64,000 nt of DNA, from contig CAWDVH010000001.1 of assembly GCA_963805705.1 (NCBI GenBank), forward strand, positions 1,054,001 through 1,118,000, given 5' to 3'. Shown piece by piece: positions 51,565-60,711 of the stretch. Origin of the DNA: CAWDVH01 sp963805705 (lineage in GTDB: Bacteria; Actinomycetota; Actinomycetes; Streptosporangiales; Streptosporangiaceae). The stretch's first letter is position 1. Every line of letters begins with the position of its first letter. The notes under the pieces are model-generated. The model ran no database searches. It was not told the origin of the DNA and saw only the letters and a list, made by a program, of their open reading frames with translations. A program made the translations under genes and the position numbers.

Positions 51565-54230
51565 CCAGCCGCCGTTAAGCGGGCGGCTCCCGCGTCAGCC
51601 AGCGCCTCCTGCACGTTGCGGGCGCGCCCGGCCTGGAGCTGCTCCGCCCACGCCTGCGCGCTGATCAGATCACGTGCGCCGCCGACATAGCTCTCCAGCA
51701 GCTCGGCGTCCGGGCCGCGCAGCGGCATGCCGGCCTGGTCGCGCAGCGCCTCGGCCGTGCCGAGCAGCCGCGCCGCGCGCGGCGCATCACCGCGCTGCGC
51801 GAAGATACTCGAGAGCACCTCGATCACGTCGATGGTGAGCTCGATATCACCAAGCCCGGCAATATCGGCGGCCTTGCCCCGCAGCCAGGCGTACGCGTCG
51901 TCGGGACGCCCGGCCCGGAGCATCGCCGCGGCCAGATTAGCCTGGATCACCGCGCAGCCCCAGGTATTGCCGAGCCGCTCGTCGATCGCCAGCGCCTGCT
52001 CCAGCAGCTCGATGGCCAGCTCCGCGTGGCCCGCCCCGACTTCGAACGCGCCGAGATTGGACAGCGCGTTCGACTGCCTGGTCTCATCGCCCACTTCCCG
52101 GGCGATGTCTATGCTTTCCCTCAGCATGACCCGGCCCGTGTCCAGATCGCCGAGCGTCCAGTGCGCCACGCCCAGGCTGCACAGTTCCATCGCGATCTTG
52201 CTGCGATCGCCCGCCTGCTGCCAGATCTCCAGGCTGGCCGTCAGCGCGTCCCTCGCCTCGGCGGTCTCGCCCTGCTGCAGCAGCAGGACCGCCAGCCCGT
52301 GCAGGGCCGTGGCCAGGTCCGGCCCTCCCTCGACGGACGCGACGGCGACCGCCCGCCGCTGCCAGCGACGGCCCTCGGCGGTATAGCCGAAGGCATACCA
52401 GAACCAGCTCATGGCCTGGCCGAGCCGGAGCCCCTGGGCGACCCGTTCCCGAGCGGTCGGGCCGTCGGCTCCCTGCTCCAGGCACCAGCTGAGCGCGGCG
52501 CGCACGTTCTCCAGATTGTCCTCGATGCGGTCGCGAGCGGCCAGCGGCTGCGGCCCCCGCAGATGCGGCACGAGCGTCTCGGCGAGGCCCGCGTAGAACG
52601 ATGCGTGCGAGCTGGCGGCGTCGCCGAGCTCGCCGGCCTCCGCCAGCCGGGCATGCGCGAACGCCCGTACGGTCTGCAGCATCCCGACGCGCGGCTCGGA
52701 GTCCGGGCCGTCCCTGACGATCAGCAGCCCCGCCTCGGCCAGCTCCGCGACACTGTCGAGCGGATCCGCGCCGCCCGCGGCCACCGCCGTCACGGCCGCC
52801 AGGTCGCAGCTACCAGCGAAGACACCCATCCGCCGGAAGAATGCCCCGATGGCGGGGCTCAGCAGGTCGTAGCTCCAGGCAATCGCGTCGTGCAGCGTCC
52901 GCTGGCGGTCCGGCCGCCCGGCGCTGCCGGCCTCGAACTCCAGGCTGTTATCGAGGCGGCTGAGCAGCGCCTTGGGGCTCAGCAGCCGGGACCGTGCCGC
53001 CGCGAGCTCAAGCGCGAGCGGCAGGCCGTCGAGCCGGTCGCAGATCGCGACCACGTCACTGGCGTTGTCGGCGGTGAGCCGGAAGTCAGGCCGCGCCATC
53101 CGCGCGTACTGGACGAACAGCTCCACCGCGCCGTCCAGAGTGCCATCCGGCCGCGGCGGTCGCGAGACCGGCAGCGGGCGCACGGGGTACTCCTGCTCGC
53201 CTGGCACGTGCAGGGGGCGTCGCGAGGTCACCAGGAACGTGACGCCGGGCGCCACCCCCATCAGCTCGGCCACGACCTGCGCGGCGTCGGGCAGCTGCTC
53301 GAGATTGTCGAGCAGCAGCAGGGCCCGCAGGTCCGCGATGTGCTCGAAGAACGTCGGCGGTGAGCGGCCATCGCCGGTGATGCCGAGTACCTCGGCCATG
53401 GTGGTCCACATCACCGGCGCCTCGGTCACCGGCGCCAGCGGCACGAAGTAGACGCCGTCGGCGAACCGGCCGGCCGTCGCCTCGGCCGTCGCGAGCGCGA
53501 GCCGGGTCTTGCCCACGCCGCCCGGCCCGGTCACCGTCACCAGCCGGGCCTCGCCGGTCCCCGATAGGAGATCCCGCAGGTCGCGCAGCTCGCTGGCGCG
53601 CGAGATGAAGGGCGTGGCCGGGACGGGCAGGCTGGCCCGGTTGCCCAGGCTCTTCAGCGGCGGGAACGTCGCAGGCAGGCCAGGGATCAGCAGCTGGTGC
53701 AGGTGCTCGGGCTCGGCGATGTCCTTGAGCCGGTGCCAGCCGAGGTCGGCTGCGCCGATGCCGGGCAGCCCGCCCGCGACCAGCTGCCCGGTCACCTCGG
53801 ACATGACCACCTGGCCGCCGTGCGCCGACGCGGCGATCCGCGCGGCCCGGTGGACGTCCATGCCGACGTACCCGTCCTCGTGCCGGGTCGGCTCGCCGCT
53901 GTGCAGGCCCATCCGCACCTGCGGCCGGGCGCCCGGCGGCCACGCGTGCGCGGCTAGCGCGCGCTGGCTTTCCACGCAGGCGCGGGCGGCCTCGACGGCG
54001 GAGGCGAACACCACGAAGAAGCTGTCGCCCTCGGTGCCCATCTCGGTTCCGTGATGCCGGCCGAATGCCGCGCGCAGCAGCCCGCGCTGGGCGGACAGCA
54101 CCTCGGCGTACTGGTCGCCGAGCCGGCCAAGCAGCCTCGTGGAGCCCTCCACATCGCTGAAGAGCATGGTCAGCGTCCCGGCGGGCAACTCCACACCGGC
54201 ATTGTTGCCCTCGCCTACCGGCACCCGCAA
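51552..54230 (-). CDS. Class III cyclase-domain / STAND ATPase / helical-repeat regulator (1)
   Basis: 892 residues. An N-terminal cyclase homology domain (about 17-185; LFSDVEGSTRLL with D26, TEGDSFFVVF, DVHRAARIAASAHGGQV) is followed by an NB-ARC-like ATPase (Walker A TGPGGVGKTRLA near 238, LLLLDNLEQ near 308, CDRLDGLPLALELAA) and TPR-like helices to the end. Both metal Asp positions are kept, but the N-xxx-R transition-state motif is H-R-A-A-R, so cyclase activity is uncertain. No DNA-binding domain is visible. Confidence 0.85.
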   Translation of the reverse strand: MRVPVGEGNNAGVELPAGTLTMLFSDVEGSTRLLGRLGDQYAEVLSAQRGLLRAAFGRHHGTEMGTEGDSFFVVFASAVEAARACVESQRALAAHAWPPGARPQVRMGLHSGEPTRHEDGYVGMDVHRAARIAASAHGGQVVMSEVTGQLVAGGLPGIGAADLGWHRLKDIAEPEHLHQLLIPGLPATFPPLKSLGNRASLPVPATPFISRASELRDLRDLLSGTGEARLVTVTGPGGVGKTRLALATAEATAGRFADGVYFVPLAPVTEAPVMWTTMAEVLGITGDGRSPPTFFEHIADLRALLLLDNLEQLPDAAQVVAELMGVAPGVTFLVTSRRPLHVPGEQEYPVRPLPVSRPPRPDGTLDGAVELFVQYARMARPDFRLTADNASDVVAICDRLDGLPLALELAAARSRLLSPKALLSRLDNSLEFEAGSAGRPDRQRTLHDAIAWSYDLLSPAIGAFFRRMGVFAGSCDLAAVTAVAAGGADPLDSVAELAEAGLLIVRDGPDSEPRVGMLQTVRAFAHARLAEAGELGDAASSHASFYAGLAETLVPHLRGPQPLAARDRIEDNLENVRAALSWCLEQGADGPTARERVAQGLRLGQAMSWFWYAFGYTAEGRRWQRRAVAVASVEGGPDLATALHGLAVLLLQQGETAEARDALTASLEIWQQAGDRSKIAMELCSLGVAHWTLGDLDTGRVMLRESIDIAREVGDETRQSNALSNLGAFEVGAGHAELAIELLEQALAIDERLGNTWGCAVIQANLAAAMLRAGRPDDAYAWLRGKAADIAGLGDIELTIDVIEVLSSIFAQRGDAPRAARLLGTAEALRDQAGMPLRGPDAELLESYVGGARDLISAQAWAEQLQAGRARNVQEALADAGAARLTAAGQCR

Positions 54231-54294
54231 CCCCGGGACCGGCCCGGATCAGCGACGTCAGCCCGCGCGGCCGTGGGCCCCGCGGCTCGCTGGC

Positions 54295-55731
54295 CTACGC
54301 CGGAGCGCGCACGCCCAGGTCGGCCAGGGCGGCGCGGGCCGCCCAGGCGCCGCACATCCCGTGCACGCCGCCGCCCGGCGGCGTGGAAGACGAGCACAGG
54401 TAGATCCCGGGCAGCGCCGTCCGGTACTGGTTCCACCGCGGCACCGGCCGAAACAGGGTCTGCCACAGCGTCCCGGCCCCCCCGCCGACATCGCCGCCCA
54501 CGTAGTTCGGGTCGTGCCGCTCCACATCAGCGGCCGTCCGGACGGACCTGGCCAGGATCAAGTCACGGAAGCCGGGCGCGAACCGCTCGATCTGCGCCTC
54601 GATCCGGTCGGTCATATCCACGGTCGAACCCGATGGCACGTGGCAGTAGCCCCACAGCGCCTCCTGCCCGGCGGGCGCCCGTGACGGGTCGACGACGCCC
54701 TGCTGCACCACGATGCAGTACGGCCGCTGCGGATGGCGCCCGGCGGCGATGTCCGCCTCGCTGCTGGCGATCTCCTCCAGCGTGCCGCCCAGGTGTACCG
54801 TCGCGGTGTCCCGGCACGCGCGGGCGGCCCAGGGCACCGGCCCGGCCAGCGCCCAGTCGACCTTGCAGACTCCCGGCCCGTAGCGAAACTGCCGCAGCGC
54901 CCTGGCGTATCCCGAGGGCAGCCGCCCGCCCGCCAGCTCCAGGAACTGGCGCGGGGTGACGTCCAGCAGCACCGCGCGGGCGGTCGGCAGTTCCTCCAGC
55001 CGCCGGATCCAGGAGCCGGTGACCACGCTGCCGCCCAGCGACTCCAGCTCGGCGGTCAGGGCATCGATGAGCCGCGCGCTGCCGCCCTCGACGACCGGCC
55101 ATCCGGCGCTGTGGGCCAGCATCGTCATCAGCAGCCCGAATCCGCCGCTGAGCGGCGCGGTCAGCGGCTGGATCGAGTGCGCAGCCACCCCGGCCAGCAT
55201 CGCCCTGGCCTCCTGCGTCTTGAACCGCCGGGCCAGCACCGTGGCCGGCAGCAGCCCGCGCAGGGCGAATCCGCCCACGGCCACGGGATGGCCGGGGACC
55301 GACCGCAGCGGCGCGAGCAGGGCCGGCAGGATCGAGTCGGCGTGCGCCACGATCGGCCCGATCAGGGCGCGATAGGCGGCCGCGTCCGCGCCAAGATCAT
55401 TCGCCGTCTCGTCCACCGAGCCGGCCGCGGCGGCGGCCCGCCCGCCGTCGAGCGGATGAGCGAAGGCCACCTTCGGGGTGAGCATGGTGACCCCGCGCGA
55501 GGCCAGGTCGGTGCCGGCGAAGAACGGCGAGGCGACCGCCAGCGGATGCACCGCCGAGCAGACATCGTGCGCGAAGCCGGGCAGGGTCAGCTCCTCCGTC
55601 CGGCATCCCCCGCCGGCTGTCTGCGCTCCTTCGACCACGCGGACCGACAGGCCCGCCCTGGCCATCGTCAGGGCGGCCGCCAGCCCGTTCGGGCCGGAGC
55701 CGAGAACCACTGCGTCCAGGACCGGTGTCAC
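54295..55731 (-). CDS. FAD-dependent oxidoreductase, phytoene-desaturase-like
   Basis: 478 residues. N-terminal dinucleotide fold VVLGSGPNGLAAALTMARAG with VVEGAQTAGGGCRTEEL, and a C-terminal FAD motif GIYLCSSSTPPGGGVHGMCG. This is the CrtI/NOX-like amine oxidase group. The substrate could be a polyene, retinoid or other lipid. No other carotenoid genes occur nearby. The start overlaps the MBL stop by 4 bp. Confidence 0.85.
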   Translation of the reverse strand: MTPVLDAVVLGSGPNGLAAALTMARAGLSVRVVEGAQTAGGGCRTEELTLPGFAHDVCSAVHPLAVASPFFAGTDLASRGVTMLTPKVAFAHPLDGGRAAAAAGSVDETANDLGADAAAYRALIGPIVAHADSILPALLAPLRSVPGHPVAVGGFALRGLLPATVLARRFKTQEARAMLAGVAAHSIQPLTAPLSGGFGLLMTMLAHSAGWPVVEGGSARLIDALTAELESLGGSVVTGSWIRRLEELPTARAVLLDVTPRQFLELAGGRLPSGYARALRQFRYGPGVCKVDWALAGPVPWAARACRDTATVHLGGTLEEIASSEADIAAGRHPQRPYCIVVQQGVVDPSRAPAGQEALWGYCHVPSGSTVDMTDRIEAQIERFAPGFRDLILARSVRTAADVERHDPNYVGGDVGGGAGTLWQTLFRPVPRWNQYRTALPGIYLCSSSTPPGGGVHGMCGAWAARAALADLGVRAPA

Positions 55732-56570
55732 AGGCTGAGTCTTCCCCCTTGCGCGGCCACGGTGACGGGCACGGGCGCATCAGCGAGCCGGCGGCCCAGC
55801 GCGTCGAGCTCATCGTCGGTGCGGCCGGGCCCGTGGTGGAACAGCACCGCCCGCCGGGCTCCCGCGGCCGCGGCCAGGCCGACGACGTAGTCCGCGGCCG
55901 CGTGCCCGAACGACGCCTGCGCGGCGAGTTCCTCGGGCAGCAGCGAGGCATCGTGCACCAGGACGTCAGCGCCGTCGGCCAGCTCGAGCGCGGCCGCGTG
56001 GTAGTCACCCCAGCCGTCGGGCCCTGGCCCGATGTTCGTCGGGCAGTGATCAGGGATATACGCCATAACGGACCGGCCGTCGCTGATCCGGTAGCCAAAC
56101 GTCCGGCCGCCCTTGTGCGGGACCTCGCGCGCCTGGACGGTAAATCCCGCCGCCACATGGCAGCCCGGCGCCAGGCTGCCGAACGTCCAGGTCCCGCGCA
56201 GGTCACGCGGCCGGATCGGGAAGTGCGGCGGCGACATGCCGCGCTCGAGCACCGCCTCGGCGCAGGCGCCGTCCTCCTGCTCGGGCAGCAGCAGCGTGGT
56301 GCAGGCGCCGTCGCGGTCACCGCCGCGGAAGAACGGCAGGCCGTGCACGTGATCCCAGTGCAGGTGCGACAGCAGGATCGTGCCGGCGAAGGGCCGGCCA
56401 GCCAGCAGGCCGGTGACCTCGCGCAGGCCGGTGCCGGCATCCAGGATGAGCGTCGGCACCGCCTCGTCATGGTGGTACACGGCCACGCAGGAGGTGTGCC
56501 CGCCGTACCGGACGAAGTCAGTCCCTGGCGCCGTGGTCGAGCCTCGGGTACCGCAGAAATCCAGCCGCAC
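55728..56570 (-). CDS. MBL-fold metallohydrolase
   Basis: 280 residues. Zinc motif LSHLHWDHVHG (HxHxDH) and LILDAGTGLREV, then IPDHCP and HDASLLPEEL, with a final FHHGPGRTDDEL. The fold resembles phosphodiesterases and PhnP/RNase Z-like enzymes. With a cNMP-binding gene directly upstream it may be a cyclic-nucleotide or related phosphodiesterase. Its first 53 nt overlap the end of that gene. Confidence 0.85.
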   Translation of the reverse strand: MRLDFCGTRGSTTAPGTDFVRYGGHTSCVAVYHHDEAVPTLILDAGTGLREVTGLLAGRPFAGTILLSHLHWDHVHGLPFFRGGDRDGACTTLLLPEQEDGACAEAVLERGMSPPHFPIRPRDLRGTWTFGSLAPGCHVAAGFTVQAREVPHKGGRTFGYRISDGRSVMAYIPDHCPTNIGPGPDGWGDYHAAALELADGADVLVHDASLLPEELAAQASFGHAAADYVVGLAAAAGARRAVLFHHGPGRTDDELDALGRRLADAPVPVTVAAQGGRLSL

Positions 56571-57621
56571 CGCTGTGCCCTTCAGCCTTGATCGGCATCT
56601 TCTGGCCGGCCCGCATCTTCTGGCTGGCCGCGTCTTCTCGCCGGTGCCCGCCGGACAGCTCTTCCAGGGCGGAGCGATCGAACTGGGCGGCGTCGACCGC
56701 CGCCACCCGGCAGGGAGTGACCGCGATCAGCGAGGAGGTGCGGACGCCGCCCTCGAGATGGGCCCGCTCTCCCAGCATGGCGCCGGGCCCGTACTCGGCC
56801 AGCGGCTCGCCGTCGCGGTCCACCCTGACCACTCCGTCCAGCACCAGGAAGATATCGCGGCCTGGCTCGCCCTGCCGGACCAGGACCGCCCCGGCCGGGA
56901 ACTTGTCGATTCTCGGCTTGGCGCCGCCGTGCATCAGCTGCACCGACAGCGAGCGCTCCAGCGCGGTCTCGACCGCGGTGACCAGCGCGGGCGAGTCAGC
57001 ATCCCCCCATGGGCTGTGCCGCCCGAAGGACGTGCGGTACCAGTCACGGAAGTCGGTCAGGCCGGACTTGTGCGAGAGCTGCCCTCCGGCGTCGTAGACC
57101 CAGTGCCGCGGGAAGGCACTCGCGCCGGTCATCTCGGCCTGCGCGGCGCCGCTGGTGTGCAGGGTCAGCGTGAGCGTGGTCCAGACCAGCGGCGCCTGCC
57201 ACTGGACAAACGGCGCCCGCTTGACCCGCCGCGGCGCGGGCAGGCCGGTCCGGCCGCCGGTGGTCTGCGCGAACCGCACCCATCCGTCGCCCCGTTCGGG
57301 CTCATGCTGAATCTCGGGCAGCTGGACGGCCTGGAAGGTGCGCTGCACGCCGCCGAGCCGCACGGTCGTGTTGCCGATCAGGCCGCCGCCGCCGTAACCG
57401 CACCCGGTGACCGCTCCCGAGTCATCGACCTCGATCCACGCCCGCAGGACATTGGCGAACCGGAACCGGTCCGCGGCTCTCAGTTCCTCCAGGTCGTCGA
57501 TCTCACCGGGCGGCGGGTCGTCGTAGTGGGTGAATCCGGCATCGAAGGCCAGCCTGGTTCCGCCCTGCACGGCCTCTGAGGGGATCCAGGACACTGAGGT
57601 GACGCAGCTTTCATGACGCAT
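56518..57621 (-). CDS. Cyclic-nucleotide-binding domain protein
   Basis: 367 residues from the ATG at 57621. The first 230 residues are a beta-rich domain I do not recognise (IPSEAVQGGTRLAFDAGFTH; WVYDAGGQLSHKSGL). A Crp-type cNMP domain follows (about 245-345; FPAGAVLVRQGEPGRDIFLVLDG, GPGAMLGERAHLEGG, RTSSLIAVTPC). There is no helix-turn-helix, so it is an effector, not a transcription factor. The C-terminal tail overlaps the MBL start by 53 nt in another frame. Confidence 0.8.
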   Translation of the reverse strand: MRHESCVTSVSWIPSEAVQGGTRLAFDAGFTHYDDPPPGEIDDLEELRAADRFRFANVLRAWIEVDDSGAVTGCGYGGGGLIGNTTVRLGGVQRTFQAVQLPEIQHEPERGDGWVRFAQTTGGRTGLPAPRRVKRAPFVQWQAPLVWTTLTLTLHTSGAAQAEMTGASAFPRHWVYDAGGQLSHKSGLTDFRDWYRTSFGRHSPWGDADSPALVTAVETALERSLSVQLMHGGAKPRIDKFPAGAVLVRQGEPGRDIFLVLDGVVRVDRDGEPLAEYGPGAMLGERAHLEGGVRTSSLIAVTPCRVAAVDAAQFDRSALEELSGGHRREDAASQKMRAGQKMPIKAEGHSGAAGFLRYPRLDHGARD

Positions 57622-57782
57622 AGGCTCATCGTGGCCTGCGCCGCGATCATGTGCCAGCGTGCTGGCTGGCATTTTCCGGTGTGCCTAGCACCACCACGAC
57701 CACGTGCGCCGGGCGGCGGGGCCGGGACACTCACGCCGCGGCGGGGCCGGGGCGCTGTCGCCGGCCGTACCGCACCTGCCGC

Positions 57783-60614
57783 TTACGCCACGGACAGCGC
57801 GAGCGCGATGGCGTCGTCGTCGGGCAGGCCGTACCCGTCGGCGTGCAGCTCGGCGAATCGCTGGGCCCCGACGGCCGCCGTCGCCAGGGCGCGGGTCCGC
57901 TGGCGGTCAGCGGGACCGCCCTGCCCGGAACCGATCTTGCCGCCCGCGCGGTCCAGGGCCGCCTCCACGGCGCCGAGCAGCCGGGCGGCGATCTCCGGGC
58001 GGCCCAGTTCCGCGGCGCCCCAGGCGAGCAGCGTCCGGTGCCGCCAGCCGACCTCGGCGTAGCCGTGCTCGGCCGCGATCCGCAGGCCCTCGGCCGCGTG
58101 GTACACCCCGCCGGTGATATCGCCGGAGTCCAGCTCGGCGCCGGCCAGGACGGCCAGCGTCTGCGCCAGGCCGAACGGGTCGCCGGTGCGGCGGAACTCG
58201 CTGATCACGGCGGTGAGCGACCCGGCGAGCCGGGCGGTATCGCCCTCCGCGCTGACCTCGGCCTCGGCGCGCATGATCGTCGCGGCGAGGCTGTCGCTGC
58301 CCGCGCGCCGGGCCGCCGCGGCGCCCGCGCGGTACAGCCGGGCGGCCTCGGCGTAGTCGCCGTCGGCCCAGGGAATGTCGGCCTGGGAGTACAGCGCCAG
58401 CGCGATCCCGTTGTCGTCGCCGAGCTGCCGGGCCAGTGCGAGCATCTCGCCGCGCATGGGCCGGCCGAGCGCGAGCGGGTCATCCACCGGTACCACGCCC
58501 GAGCTGGACTGATCCCACCAGCCGGCGTCCGCCTCCTGGCCCGCGTCCGCATCCGGGCCCGCGCCCGTCTCCGTGCGGGCCTCAGCCCGCGCGCGCGCCG
58601 CCGCCTCCGCGCCGGCGTCGACCTGCGCGACGTCCAGGCCCAGCACCAGCGTGTAGTAGGTCATCAGGCGAGCCAGGGACGGCTCGGACGGCAGCGCGAT
58701 GGCCTGCCGGGCGAGGGGCCACAGCTCTTCGACCCGCCCCGTGACGTTCCACCACCGGAACACATCGGCGATCAGGCGGCAGGCCCGGCCGGCCTCGTCG
58801 TGGGCAAGGCACCAGGTCAGGCTGGCCCGCACGTCGTCAGCGGCGCCGGCGACCGCGGCCAGGTAGCGGTCGGTATCGGCCGTGAAGGCGAAGATGGGAT
58901 CGCGCCGGGCCAGGTGCGCGGCGAGGAAGTCGGCCCGGCTGCGCTCCAGCTCGCCGGTCTCACCGCGCTCGGCCAGCCGTCCCGCGGCGTACTCGCGGAT
59001 GGTCAGCAGCAGCTCGTATTCGGTCTGCCCGGCCTGCCCCTCCGCCACCACGAGGGACTTGGCCACCAGGCTGTCCAGCAGGTCGAGCATCTGCCCGGCG
59101 CTCAGCGGCGGGAGCGCGCAGACCTGCTCGATCCAGTCCAGGCCGAACCGGCCGGCGAACACCGCGAGCCGGGCCAGCAGGATCTGCTCGGCCTCGCTGA
59201 GCAGGTCGTAACTCCAGGCGAGAGTGGCCTGGAGGGTCCGGTGCCGCTCGGGCATGCCGCGCGCGGTGGTGGCCAGCACCGAGAAGCGATCCTCCAGCCG
59301 GACCAGCAGGTCGGCGGGTGCGAGCGTCGCGATCCGCGCTCCGGCCAGCTCAAGCGCGAGCGGCAGGCCATCCAGGCGGCGGCAGATCGCGCCCACCGCG
59401 GCCCCGTTGCCGGCGTCCAGCCCGAACCCCGAGCTCGCGGCGGTCGCCCTGGCGACGAACAGCCGCACCGCGTCAGCGTCGAGCAGGTCCTCGAGCACGG
59501 CATCCTCGGGGGCCAGCCCCAGCGGCCCGAGCAGGAAGCGGATCTCGCCCACCACGTTCAGCGGCACCCGGCTGGTGGCCACGATCGTGACCCCGGGAGC
59601 GACGTCCAGCAGCCGGTCGACGAGGTCGGCGGCGCCCTCCAGGATGTGCTCGCAGTTGTCCAGGACCAGCAGCAGGCTCCTGGTGGCCAGGAAGGCCAGC
59701 AGGGCGTCCGCCGGCCTGCCGCCGGCGAAGGCCGGCAGCGGCAGCGCCCGCGCCACCGCATCGGTGACCAGGGCGGCGTCCGCTATGGTGTCGAGCTCGA
59801 CCACCCAGGCACCCTGGGTGTAGGAGTCGGTGATCTCCCCGGCCAGGCGGTAGGCCAGCCGGGACTTGCCTACGCCGCCCGGCCCGAGGACGGTGACCAG
59901 GCGATGGCGCTCGACCAGCCCCTGCAGCTCACTGGCCTCGGCATCGCGGCCGACGAAGCTGGTACGGGACAGGCGCAGGTTCGAGGCGACGACCCGCGGC
60001 GCGCGCGGCGGCGGGAAGGGCCCGGCCAGCTGCGGATGACGCAGCTCGAACAGCGCGGCGGGCAGGTCGAAGTCTTTCAGCCGGTAGCTGCCCAGCTCCG
60101 CCAGCGAGGCCCCCGGCGGCAGGCCACTGGCGTTGCGGGCCACGCTCGCCGCGCACAGCACCTGCCCGCCGTGGGCGGCCGCGGCGACCCTGGCGGCCTG
60201 ATGGACCCCGAGCGCGACATACCCGTCGCCGACCGGGATCGCCTCGTCCGCGTGCAGCCCCATCCGGCTGCGCAGGCTCAGGCCGGGCGGCCAGCTGTGC
60301 GCGGCGATGGCCAGCTGCGCCGCCAGGCATCCGGCGATCGCCGCCGCCGCCTCGCCGAAGGCGGCGAACAGGCCGTCCCCCTCGGTCTCCACGATGACCC
60401 CGCCGACCGCGGCGAACGCCGCGGCGACCAGCTCGTGGTGCCGGGCGAGCGCGGCCGGGTAACCCTGCGGGTCCGACCTGAACGCCCGGGTCGAGCCCTC
60501 GACATCGACGAAGCAGAAGGTGACCAGGCCCGATGGAAGCTCCCGCACCAGCCGACCTCCATTGCCCGCGTCCCCGCCCTGGTCCGCCCCGCTTACCTCG
60601 GTGTGTACCGGCAT
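57783..60614 (-). CDS. Class III cyclase-domain / STAND ATPase / helical-repeat regulator (2)
   Basis: 943 residues, same architecture as the protein at 51552. The cyclase homology domain (about 27-195) has FVDVEGSTRAF and TEGDGLFAAFGEA, but GVHQAARVAAAAHGG at the transition-state motif. The STAND ATPase has LGPGGVGKSRLA and LLLVLDNCEHI, and CRRLDGLPLALELAGAR. Long helical repeats close the protein. A shorter start near MVRELPSGLV-like residues (about 23) is possible. It lies upstream of the cNMP/MBL/FAD genes on the same strand. Confidence 0.85.
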   Translation of the reverse strand: MPVHTEVSGADQGGDAGNGGRLVRELPSGLVTFCFVDVEGSTRAFRSDPQGYPAALARHHELVAAAFAAVGGVIVETEGDGLFAAFGEAAAAIAGCLAAQLAIAAHSWPPGLSLRSRMGLHADEAIPVGDGYVALGVHQAARVAAAAHGGQVLCAASVARNASGLPPGASLAELGSYRLKDFDLPAALFELRHPQLAGPFPPPRAPRVVASNLRLSRTSFVGRDAEASELQGLVERHRLVTVLGPGGVGKSRLAYRLAGEITDSYTQGAWVVELDTIADAALVTDAVARALPLPAFAGGRPADALLAFLATRSLLLVLDNCEHILEGAADLVDRLLDVAPGVTIVATSRVPLNVVGEIRFLLGPLGLAPEDAVLEDLLDADAVRLFVARATAASSGFGLDAGNGAAVGAICRRLDGLPLALELAGARIATLAPADLLVRLEDRFSVLATTARGMPERHRTLQATLAWSYDLLSEAEQILLARLAVFAGRFGLDWIEQVCALPPLSAGQMLDLLDSLVAKSLVVAEGQAGQTEYELLLTIREYAAGRLAERGETGELERSRADFLAAHLARRDPIFAFTADTDRYLAAVAGAADDVRASLTWCLAHDEAGRACRLIADVFRWWNVTGRVEELWPLARQAIALPSEPSLARLMTYYTLVLGLDVAQVDAGAEAAARARAEARTETGAGPDADAGQEADAGWWDQSSSGVVPVDDPLALGRPMRGEMLALARQLGDDNGIALALYSQADIPWADGDYAEAARLYRAGAAAARRAGSDSLAATIMRAEAEVSAEGDTARLAGSLTAVISEFRRTGDPFGLAQTLAVLAGAELDSGDITGGVYHAAEGLRIAAEHGYAEVGWRHRTLLAWGAAELGRPEIAARLLGAVEAALDRAGGKIGSGQGGPADRQRTRALATAAVGAQRFAELHADGYGLPDDDAIALALSVA

Positions 60615-60711
60615 GTGATCGGTCTGGTCAAGGGGCCGCCAGCAAATGGCGAAGCCAGGGCGGCCCGCCCCCTCGGACCGGGCCGCCCTGTACGGGGGTC
60701 AGCGCGCGTGC

